Of a stretch of 5,310 nucleotides of DNA, positions 1 through 5,310 are shown in pieces. The translations under genes were made by a program, and so were the position numbers. Source of the DNA: Oscillospiraceae bacterium (GTDB taxonomy: Bacteria > Bacillota > Clostridia > UMGS1810); contig JAJXRJ010000067.1 in the NCBI GenBank assembly GCA_021629085.1, positions 1 through 5,310 on the forward strand, written 5' to 3'. Below the pieces are notes generated by a model. It had not been told where the DNA came from. It searched no databases and was given only the letters and a program-made list of their open reading frames with translations. Position 1 is the first letter of the stretch. Every line of letters starts with the position of its first letter.

Positions 1-1922
1 CAAATATAATGTATGATTTTTTACGAAAGCGCATGGATGTGACAATCAGACAAAAGCTTGGCAAGGCGCGTTATTCTGAAATACATCACAGCGGCGTAGC
101 AACGCCCGGAATGGATTTTGGGCATATTGGCCCGGATTGGGATTTTCTTATGAACGAGGGCTTGCCGGGTGTCTTAAATCGTCTCAGGTATTACAAAGGT
201 ATAAATGATGCTTCAAAGAAGCAGTTTTACGACAATTCAATCCTCGTATACGAAGCGATCATGGAATTTATTTTAAGACTTGCAGACGCGGCAGAAATGT
301 ATCAAACCGACAAAACGAACTTTGCGGCGCAAAATTTAAGACAGCTCACGGTATCTGCCCCTGCGAATATTGCCCAGGCAATGCAGCTGACGCTTCTTAT
401 ATATAACATACAGACAAATCTTGACACAACACGCGTTCGCTCTTTGGGCGCAATCGACCGGCTGTACCATCCGTTTTATAAAAGGGATATCGAATCGGGC
501 ACCTTCTCAGAGGAACAAATCAGAGAATTGACGGACGATTTCCTATGGAAAATATCCGCAATGAGGGTAACTGCCAACACTGCGTTTAACATATGCGGCA
601 GGGATGAGGGGCGTTCGGGAAATGACTATACCATGCTTTTGCTTGAGGAATATCGAAAACTCGATATTTATGACCCTAAAATGCATGTTTTATATTATGA
701 TGACACAAACCCCAAAATACTCCGTCTTATTCTTGAAATGATCCGCGAGGGCAAAAACAGTTTTGTGTTTATAAATGCAAAAACATCCGAAAAAGCCCTT
801 GCCAACATCGGGATTGACGCAAAGGACGCGAAGCGCCTTACCGTTTACGGCTGCTATGAAATTTCGGCTGAAGGCACTGAAATCCCTTGCACATGCGCAT
901 CATATGTCAATATGGCAAAAGCTGTTGAATACGCCTTTACGAATGGGATGGATACAGTCACAAATTCCCGTATGGGTGCAAAAACCGGCGATAATTTCCA
1001 AACCTTTGACGACTTTTTTGCCGCTGTTAAAACACAGCTCAAAGCGATAACCCAAATACCGATGGCCGCTATCCGGCAATTTGAGCCATACTATCATAGC
1101 ATATGCCCGTCGCCGGTAATGTCTGCAACCTATCAATGCAGCTGCGAAAGAGGCCTGGACCTTTACAGCGGCGGTGCAAAATACAGTAATTCCTCCATTG
1201 CCGGCGTTGGAATTGCAACTTGTGCGGACAGCTGTGCTGCCGTTAAAAAAGTAGTATTTGAAGATAAAATGGTAAGTTTTACGGATATGAAAAAAATACT
1301 TCTTTCGAATTGGCAAGGAGAGATGCGGCTGCATAATGCGTGTAAAAACCTCTGTCCGAAATATGGGAATAACCATACGGATGCAGACAGGATTGCAAAA
1401 GCGTTAACCGATTGTTTGGCAGACCATATCAACGGGCAGCCGAACGGGCGCGGCGGGGTATTCAGATGCGGTTTGTTTTCGGTTGATCTTCGCTTTTTGC
1501 TCGGCAAAAAAACAGCAGCCACACCTGACGGAAGGCTTTGCGGCGAGCCGCTGTCAAAAAACGCGGCGGCGACAATTGGATGCGATAAAAACGGTGTAAC
1601 GTCATTATTAAATTCAATCTTAAAACTGGATATGGAAAAAATTCCTGACGGCTGCGTTGCCGATGTTGTGCTGCATTGCTCGGCAACAAACGGCAGCAAC
1701 GGAATGAATGCTTTTTACAGCCTTTTAAAGACATATATGGATTGCGGCGGAGCATCAATCCATTTCAATGTGCTCAATCCGCAAAGCCTGATTGCCGCGC
1801 AAAAAGAACCCGGCAAATATAAAAACCTGCAGGTGCGGCTTTGCGGCTGGAATGTGCATTTTGTGGATTTAAGCAAACAAGAGCAGGATGAATTTATTTT
1901 GCAGTCTAATGCGGCAAGATGA
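1..1922 (+). CDS. Glycyl radical enzyme of unassigned substrate class (PFL-like), 5' end outside the window
   Basis: This is the C-terminal ~640 residues of a glycyl radical enzyme, an anaerobic cytosolic enzyme using a protein-based Gly radical and an active-site Cys thiyl radical. Numbering is from the ATG at 9. A PFL-type barrel contains GHIGPDWDFLMNEGL (38-52), then the active site GCYE with Cys282 and likely acid/base Glu284, GGAKYSNSSIAGVG (388-401), TPDGRLCGEPLS (505-516), and the radical loop VRLCGW with Gly613 followed by FVDLSKQEQDEFI. The Cys-to-Gly spacing of 331 residues fits choline lyase and glycerol dehydratase type GREs (about 330). Full-length GREs have roughly 750-850 residues. 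The frame is open to the left edge and no ribosome-binding site precedes the ATG at 9, so that Met is internal and roughly 130-200 residues are missing. Gly rather than Cys precedes the catalytic Cys, which argues against true pyruvate formate-lyase. C-x-E points to an eliminating or dehydrating type. The substrate is unknown. Nineteen cysteines are visible, many for this family. The stop codon overlaps an ATG of the activase gene. Confidence 0.93.
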   Translation, partial: NIMYDFLRKRMDVTIRQKLGKARYSEIHHSGVATPGMDFGHIGPDWDFLMNEGLPGVLNRLRYYKGINDASKKQFYDNSILVYEAIMEFILRLADAAEMYQTDKTNFAAQNLRQLTVSAPANIAQAMQLTLLIYNIQTNLDTTRVRSLGAIDRLYHPFYKRDIESGTFSEEQIRELTDDFLWKISAMRVTANTAFNICGRDEGRSGNDYTMLLLEEYRKLDIYDPKMHVLYYDDTNPKILRLILEMIREGKNSFVFINAKTSEKALANIGIDAKDAKRLTVYGCYEISAEGTEIPCTCASYVNMAKAVEYAFTNGMDTVTNSRMGAKTGDNFQTFDDFFAAVKTQLKAITQIPMAAIRQFEPYYHSICPSPVMSATYQCSCERGLDLYSGGAKYSNSSIAGVGIATCADSCAAVKKVVFEDKMVSFTDMKKILLSNWQGEMRLHNACKNLCPKYGNNHTDADRIAKALTDCLADHINGQPNGRGGVFRCGLFSVDLRFLLGKKTAATPDGRLCGEPLSKNAAATIGCDKNGVTSLLNSILKLDMEKIPDGCVADVVLHCSATNGSNGMNAFYSLLKTYMDCGGASIHFNVLNPQSLIAAQKEPGKYKNLQVRLCGWNVHFVDLSKQEQDEFILQSNAAR

Positions 1923-1934
1923 AACACGGGGGAA

Positions 1935-1940
1935 CGGGGA
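1935..1940 (+). promoter_or_regulatory. Ribosome-binding site supporting the 1946 start of the activase
   Basis: CGGGGA ends 5 bases before the ATG at 1946. The ATG at 1919 has only a weak CGGCAAG-like stretch in front of it. This favours 1946, although translation by stop-start coupling at ATGA (1919-1922) cannot be excluded. Confidence 0.5.
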
Positions 1941-1945
1941 TTCAA

Positions 1946-2830
1946 ATGACAGGTATAATATTTGAAATAAAGCGGTTCGCTGTGCATGACGGCGATGGAA
2001 TAAGAACAACGGTATTTTTGAAAGGCTGCCCTCTTAAGTGTATATGGTGTCATAATCCGGAGGGGATCCATTTTAAACCCCAGCTTGCTTTCTACAAAGA
2101 GAAGTGCATCGGCTGCGGGGAATGCCTCCCGGCCTGCCCGGTGAGCGCACATAAATTTGCCGATCACAACCATTTAATTGACCGGAGCATTTGCAAACTG
2201 TGCGGAAGCTGCGAAAAAGCATGTCTTGGAAATGCTTTAAGAATGTATGGGAAAAAGGTGACGGCAGATGAAATACTGCCCATACTTTTAGAGGACACCT
2301 CTTTTTATGAAACCTCGGGCGGAGGCGTAACACTATCGGGCGGCGAATGTCTTATGCAGGCAGATTTCTGTGCTGGGCTTTTAAAAAAGCTGAAATCCCA
2401 TAGCATCAATACGGCTGTTGATACGTGCGGCTTTGTTCAGCGTGATGCAATTGACAAGGTTTTGCCGTACACGGATGCGTTTTTGTATGATTTGAAAGCA
2501 TACGATGAAAATGTACATATAAAATGCACCGGGCGTTCAAACAGGCTTATACTTGAAAATCTTGTATATATCAATTCGCAAAATGTGCCGGTTGAAATCC
2601 GGATCCCATACGTTCCAAAATTCAATGATAACCAGATGGATAAAATAGGCAGGTTTTTATCACAGTTAAAATGTATTACAGCGGTAAGGGTGTTGCCATA
2701 TCATAATTATGCCGGTTCGAAATATGCCTCGCTTGATATGGATAATACGCTCCCGGAAACTTTGCCGTCCGAAAAGGAGATACAAGCTGCAAAAGAAACC
2801 TTATGTGCCTATGGCCTGATATGCAAATGA
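1946..2830 (+). CDS. Glycyl radical enzyme activating enzyme (radical SAM, two extra 4Fe-4S clusters)
   Basis: This is the activase that cleaves S-adenosylmethionine reductively and abstracts hydrogen from the radical Gly of the neighbouring enzyme. Numbering is for the 294-residue product. Near the N-terminus lies HDGDGIRTTVFLKGC, then the radical-SAM CX3CX2C motif (Cys28, 32, 35) in GCPLKCIWCHNPEG. A ferredoxin-like insert follows, with CIGCGECLPACP (Cys54, 57, 60, 64) and CKLCGSCEKACL (Cys83, 86, 89, 93), as in activases of non-PFL GREs. Later come the SAM-binding GGE (132-134), VDTCGF, YDLKAYDENVH with CTGRSN, IRIPYVPKFNDN and LPYHNYAGSKY. Length is normal for the class. An in-frame ATG at 1919 overlaps the GRE stop as ATGA and would add nine residues. 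The ATG at 1946 is preferred because family members start with MTGIIFxIKRFAVHDG and a purine-rich ACGGGGA lies 5 bases upstream. It is almost certainly cotranscribed with the GRE. Oddities: Asp replaces the usual Pro in HDGPGIR, and the second cluster motif ends CL rather than CP. Confidence 0.95.
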   Translation: MTGIIFEIKRFAVHDGDGIRTTVFLKGCPLKCIWCHNPEGIHFKPQLAFYKEKCIGCGECLPACPVSAHKFADHNHLIDRSICKLCGSCEKACLGNALRMYGKKVTADEILPILLEDTSFYETSGGGVTLSGGECLMQADFCAGLLKKLKSHSINTAVDTCGFVQRDAIDKVLPYTDAFLYDLKAYDENVHIKCTGRSNRLILENLVYINSQNVPVEIRIPYVPKFNDNQMDKIGRFLSQLKCITAVRVLPYHNYAGSKYASLDMDNTLPETLPSEKEIQAAKETLCAYGLICK

Positions 2831-2879
2831 CAGGAAGTTTCAGGCGATAAGAAGAAACTGTTTTAAAAACGATAAAATA

Positions 2880-2911
2880 AAAAAGATACAGGGTTTCAAC
2901 TGTATCTTTTT
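2880..2911. terminator. Bidirectional intrinsic terminator between convergent operons
   Basis: A perfect 12-base-pair stem, AAAAAGATACAG (2880-2891) with CTGTATCTTTTT (2900-2911), encloses the 8-base loop GGTTTCAA. On the + strand the stem runs into TTTTTCTCTTT. On the - strand it runs into TTTTTTATTTTAT. It lies 49 bases after the activase stop and 7 bases after the permease stop, so one hairpin can end transcription of both convergent operons. The stem is AT-rich, which makes it weaker than GC-rich terminators, but its length and the T-tracts on both sides are convincing. Confidence 0.85.
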
Positions 2912-2918
2912 CTCTTTG

Positions 2919-4490
2919 CTATGTCCTGAGCCGGAATGTCCTTGGCGCCAGCCGATAAACCAGTACACAGGCAATTATGCAGTACAGCACACAAAATACA
3001 ATGGTCATCAGCCCAAAAATGAGCGTGTCCATCCGAAGCTTCATAATGTAAAAGCTCACCAGGTATGTCGCCGTCATAACAATCTGGTAAGTGGCGTTTT
3101 TCATCTCAGTGGCAGCGTTATAAGGCTGCAGTAGGTAGTAAATCATCAAATAATGTACTGAGAAGAAAACACTCATGCAAATGATAGAAATAATCAGCAC
3201 CGCATAGTGGATGGGATTCTGGGTGCCGCCGGACGCCCAGAGAAGCAACGCCAGTCCCCCGCCGATGACTACCGCGGGCAGCAGATTGATTTTAACAATT
3301 TCGCGCAGCCGAATGCCAAACAGCCGAAGTACCATTTTTGGCTGCTTATAAAACGGATAGGTTAAAAGGCTGTGGTCGCAGTTGATAAACAATGCCTTTG
3401 TAAAGCCGGTTCCCCGGTTAATGGCATACATGATAAATACAAAATACGGCAAAAATGTCATCAGGAGTTTGTTTGTTTTGAGCTTTATTTCCGGTGAAAA
3501 CCAAAATAGGATTAACAGCGCCGCAAACAGGCAGACGCATACCACCGCAATCACCTGTGACGCCTTCCATAAAATGCGCTTGTGGCGTTTTACAAACAAC
3601 TCATTGAGATATTCAAATCCTTTTTTCTCACTTGCGATGCCTGTATCGGCAGTGATAAGATTGCGGTTTGCTGTGAGCTCCTTTTGCACAGCTTTATCCA
3701 TTTGATGCGTAGAATTTGCAAGAATTTGCTGATACATCTCCCTGTAATGGTTAAACATGAGAATTTTATGGAGGGATAGAAAGCCACACACAGTGCACAG
3801 CACCATAATCCCCGCGCAAACCGGCATAGGAAGCACAATGCCCATTGCAGGAAGCCCATAGGCCACCACCAACAGCATAACAACGGCCAGCCAAACCAGC
3901 TTGTCCAGTCCATTCTCATTCGTTGTCTTACGCTTTTTCTCATATTCCCAAAGCGAATATGCTGCCACAGTCATTTTGATGCCCGCTACAAAAAACGGAA
4001 TGAGAATACAAATCCACAACGGGACACCACGCATCCGGCCAAACACAATACCAAACAGCAAAAATCCAATCAGCACCTTTGCCATCGCATAGCCATAGTT
4101 GGCCAGTGTATACGCCTTTGCGTCCATCCGCATGCAAACCATGGCATAATATTTGTCTTTGGACGGATTGAACATATAGGTGTTGACAAACGCACCGATG
4201 ACGGTTAAAAACAGGAGAATATGTAAAAACACATGCGTCCTTGGAACAGCGCCGTAGAGAGCAGCGGCGCCTGCAACCATAACCGCAAAATAAATGAGCT
4301 TTCCCAAAAACACGGAGACAAATTCCCAAATGACCGAAAGTACATTGGCAAACACCTTTAAACCGCGCACCCGATACAACGTGCCAGGCAGCAGCCGCTT
4401 GATGAGAGGAATCTGCTTTAACGCATATAGGATGCTATTGACCCGATAGGTGTTTTTTAAGGCAAACGACCATTGCAACGTTTTATTCAT
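2919..4490 (-). CDS. Large multi-pass ABC transporter permease subunit, substrate unknown
   Basis: This is the membrane partner of the ABC ATPase encoded just upstream on the same strand. The 523-residue product is strongly hydrophobic. By eye about 12 membrane segments are visible, near residues 47-62, 64-80, 86-104, 137-151, 158-178, 199-213, 217-240, 311-331, 341-357, 402-418, 428-455 and 475-516 (the last probably two helices). The basic N-terminus (LKNTYRVNSILYALKQIP) is predicted cytoplasmic. A hydrophilic stretch at about 241-310 (HYREMYQQ, HQMDKAVQKEL, ends KRHKRILWK) separates two six-helix halves and may be a cytoplasmic loop. There is no signal peptide or catalytic motif. The ATG at 4490 is chosen because GGGAGG (4497-4502) sits 6 bases upstream. 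The ATG at 4496 lies directly on that site, and the more upstream ATG at 4577 would add 29 residues read inside the ATPase gene. The gene overlaps the ATPase stop by 8 bases. ABC-2-type exporter function is inferred from context; I recognise no named family. Confidence 0.88.
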   Translation of the reverse strand: MNKTLQWSFALKNTYRVNSILYALKQIPLIKRLLPGTLYRVRGLKVFANVLSVIWEFVSVFLGKLIYFAVMVAGAAALYGAVPRTHVFLHILLFLTVIGAFVNTYMFNPSKDKYYAMVCMRMDAKAYTLANYGYAMAKVLIGFLLFGIVFGRMRGVPLWICILIPFFVAGIKMTVAAYSLWEYEKKRKTTNENGLDKLVWLAVVMLLVVAYGLPAMGIVLPMPVCAGIMVLCTVCGFLSLHKILMFNHYREMYQQILANSTHQMDKAVQKELTANRNLITADTGIASEKKGFEYLNELFVKRHKRILWKASQVIAVVCVCLFAALLILFWFSPEIKLKTNKLLMTFLPYFVFIMYAINRGTGFTKALFINCDHSLLTYPFYKQPKMVLRLFGIRLREIVKINLLPAVVIGGGLALLLWASGGTQNPIHYAVLIISIICMSVFFSVHYLMIYYLLQPYNAATEMKNATYQIVMTATYLVSFYIMKLRMDTLIFGLMTIVFCVLYCIIACVLVYRLAPRTFRLRT

Positions 4491-5190
4491 TTTCATCCTC
4501 CCGCAGCGCCGCAATAATTTTATCCTTAAACCCGTGGCTATCCAAATTTTGTTTGTCCACCATTTCCAGTTCCCCATGGTTTAAAAGTACGATTTCATCA
4601 CATAAATCCAGCGCCAAATCCATAAGATGTGTAGAAAAAATGGTAATACGTCCGATTTTAATGGAACGCAGAAGCTGTTTCATTTCTTCTGCCGCTACGA
4701 CATCCAGTGAGGTGAGCGGCTCGTCCAAAAGCAAAACGTTTGGCTGGGCAATGATGTTTACCAGCATTTGCATTTTATTTTTCATGCCGTGAGAATAATC
4801 CTTTAACAGCTTGTCCCGGTCATCCTTTGCAATGCCTATATCGCTAAAATATTCATCAATTTCTTTCCGGTTTGAGATGGACGTTTCGTTGATATCCAAA
4901 AAAAACTTTAAAAATTCCCGCCCCGTCAAAAACTCCGGAACGGTTGGCGTAGACAGCACATAGCCAATATCCTCCGCCTTTAGTTTGCGCGGCACGTTAT
5001 TCTCTTCCAGATAAAACCTGCCGCCGTCTACATTGATATCACGGTTTAAACAGTTAAACAGCGTTGTTTTACCTGCGCCGTTCCTGCCCAAAAGGCCGTA
5101 GATTTTGCCGCTTTCAAAGGTAAAATTGATGTCTTTTAACACCACTTTTGTTTCAAATCGCTTTGTTAGATGTTCCATAACAAATTTCAT
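4483..5190 (-). CDS. ABC transporter ATP-binding protein (ABC-2 exporter type)
   Basis: This 235-residue nucleotide-binding subunit powers the membrane protein encoded directly downstream; a dimer would bind at the cytoplasmic face. Visible motifs: A-loop region around Phe12, Walker A GRNGAGKTT (35-43), signature-like YSHGMKNK (132-139) in place of LSGGQ, Walker B LLLDEP (153-158), D-loop SLD (161-163) and switch His188 in STHLMD. The SxGM form of the signature is common in ATPases of ABC-2-like exporters. The Q-loop position in IGYVLSTPTVPEFLTGREFL (75-94) has Ser80 where Gln is usual. Length fits a single-domain ATPase. The ATG at 5190 is taken as the start because GAGGGG (5199-5204) lies 8 bases upstream; Met5 (5178) is a less likely alternative. 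It is first in a two-gene operon. Cargo cannot be told from sequence. Candidates are a peptide, lipid or toxic compound, as in self-resistance exporters. Confidence 0.95.
   Translation of the reverse strand: MKFVMEHLTKRFETKVVLKDINFTFESGKIYGLLGRNGAGKTTLFNCLNRDINVDGGRFYLEENNVPRKLKAEDIGYVLSTPTVPEFLTGREFLKFFLDINETSISNRKEIDEYFSDIGIAKDDRDKLLKDYSHGMKNKMQMLVNIIAQPNVLLLDEPLTSLDVVAAEEMKQLLRSIKIGRITIFSTHLMDLALDLCDEIVLLNHGELEMVDKQNLDSHGFKDKIIAALREDENE
4497..4502 (-). promoter_or_regulatory. Shine-Dalgarno site for the permease, inside the ATPase gene
   Basis: On the - strand GGGAGG is followed by ATGAAAATG. The first ATG (4496) touches the site, while the second (4490) has the usual 6-base gap. This decides the permease start and places the site within the last codons of the ATPase gene, consistent with coupled translation. 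Confidence 0.75.
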
Positions 5191-5198
5191 GTCATTTT

Positions 5199-5204
5199 CC
5201 CCTC
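5199..5204 (-). promoter_or_regulatory. Shine-Dalgarno site for the ABC ATPase
   Basis: GAGGGG on the - strand lies 8 bases before the ATG at 5190. A second ATG at 5195 lies 3 bases after it but reads only ATG-ACA-TGA, whose stop overlaps the ATPase start codon. The site therefore mainly serves the ATPase. Confidence 0.7.
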
Positions 5205-5262
5205 TTTCGTTGTTTTTTCATCTATCCGTCATTGTTTCAATTTTCTATCTATTTTTTAAACT

Positions 5263-5273
5263 TTGCATTGCAA
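5263..5273. repeat. Perfect short dyad TTGCATTGCAA, candidate operator
   Basis: Two 5-base arms, TTGCA and TGCAA, mirror each other around one T. The right arm supplies the -35 element (TTGCAA) of the + strand promoter, and the dyad lies about 70 bases upstream of the ATPase start. That is where a repressor could control both directions. Short dyads arise by chance, and there is only one copy in the window. Confidence 0.35.
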
Positions 5274-5295
5274 TCTGTGAAATTTATAGTATAAT
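5268..5295 (+). promoter_or_regulatory. Sigma-A-type promoter directed rightward out of the window
   Basis: TTGCAA (5268-5273) and a consensus TATAAT (5290-5295) are separated by 16 bases. Transcription would start around 5302 and leave the window to the right. The -10 is perfect and the -35 matches 4 of 6 positions. This implies a divergent gene or RNA beyond the edge. A chance match in AT-rich DNA is possible. Confidence 0.5.
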
Positions 5296-5310
5296 AGAAA
5301 CATCTTACAT

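Larger units (their letters stand above)
5191..5310. other. Intergenic control region upstream of the ABC operon
   Basis: This AT-rich stretch of 120 bases has no coding frame of note. It must hold the leader, and probably the promoter, of the leftward ABC operon. No good - strand promoter stands out: the best is TTGCAA (complement of 5268-5273) followed after 16 bases by a poor TAGATA. The real one may lie past the right edge if more genes precede the ATPase. Confidence 0.5.

Noticed and set aside
9..11. ATG at 9 as the true start of the GRE
   Set aside because: The frame is open to the left edge, there is no ribosome-binding site in the eight visible bases, and the product would lack the N-terminal 130-200 residues that GREs normally have.
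1..1922. Calling the GRE pyruvate formate-lyase (pflB)
   Set aside because: The active site is Gly-Cys-x-Glu rather than the adjacent Cys-Cys of pyruvate formate-lyase, and the activase has extra ferredoxin clusters that PflA lacks.
900..2173. Overlapping - strand open frames within the GRE gene (such as 900-1376, 1163-1699, 1715-2173)
   Set aside because: They are antisense to a well-supported gene, have no ribosome-binding site or recognisable domain, and their composition looks like a mirror of the coding strand.
2836..2859. Hairpin AGTTTC/GAAACT just after the activase stop
   Set aside because: It has only six pairs with a 12-base loop, and the following T-run is only four bases. The much stronger hairpin at 2880-2911 explains termination.
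3382..4329. Open frames at 3382-3705 (+) and 3940-4329 (-) inside the permease gene
   Set aside because: They lie in other frames of an intact, hydrophobic, well-placed membrane protein gene and show no motifs or start signals of their own.
4491..4577. N-terminal extension of the permease to the ATG at 4577
   Set aside because: The extra 29 residues are read inside the ATPase gene in another frame and are rich in Trp, Arg and Lys. An ideal ribosome-binding site supports the start at 4490.
1..5310. Bacterial microcompartment GRE locus
   Set aside because: No shell protein or aldehyde dehydrogenase gene and no encapsulation-type extension on the activase is visible. The GRE N-terminus is outside the window, so this is unsupported rather than disproved.
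1..5310. tRNA, rRNA, CRISPR, insertion sequence or attachment sites
   Set aside because: No cloverleaf, direct-repeat array, transposase or flanking inverted repeats were seen; intact genes and two short gaps account for the whole window.

Overview
The window looks like a piece of an anaerobic Bacillota (Clostridia-type) chromosome. This is inferred from an oxygen-sensitive glycyl radical enzyme (GRE) with its activase, purine-rich Shine-Dalgarno sequences before ATG starts, a moderate-to-low GC content, an A/T-rich terminator and a sigma-A-like promoter. The genus cannot be fixed from the sequence alone.

Left half (1-2830, + strand): a two-gene GRE module. The first gene runs in from beyond the left edge and encodes about the last 640 residues of a GRE. 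Its active-site Gly-Cys-x-Glu motif, its C-terminal glycyl radical site and the 331-residue Cys-to-Gly distance are all intact. It is followed, overlapping or 23 bases apart depending on the start chosen, by its radical-SAM activating enzyme, which carries the CX3CX2C cluster motif and two extra ferredoxin-type clusters. The activase would install the radical on Gly613 of the GRE, which then makes a thiyl radical on Cys282 to attack the substrate. The GRE is not a classical pyruvate formate-lyase: it has the Cys-x-Glu arrangement seen in eliminating or dehydrating GREs. It matches no subfamily I can name, is unusually rich in cysteine, and has Cys directly before the radical Gly.

Middle (2831-2918): a strong hairpin with T-tracts on both strands closes the GRE module and the convergent operon on the other strand.

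Right half (2919-5190, - strand): a two-gene ABC transporter operon. An ATPase gene comes first and a large, roughly 12-helix membrane protein gene follows. Their reading frames overlap by 8 bases, with the permease ribosome-binding site inside the ATPase gene, so the two are probably translated together. Substrate and direction are unknown; a small-molecule or peptide exporter of the ABC-2 type is most likely.

Right edge (5191-5310): a 120-base regulatory gap. It holds the ATPase ribosome-binding site, a perfect 11-base dyad (TTGCATTGCAA), and a good + strand promoter pointing out of the window, which suggests a divergent gene just beyond the edge.

No RNA genes, insertion sequences, CRISPR arrays or long repeats were seen. 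The best candidate for undescribed biology is the unassigned GRE/activase pair.
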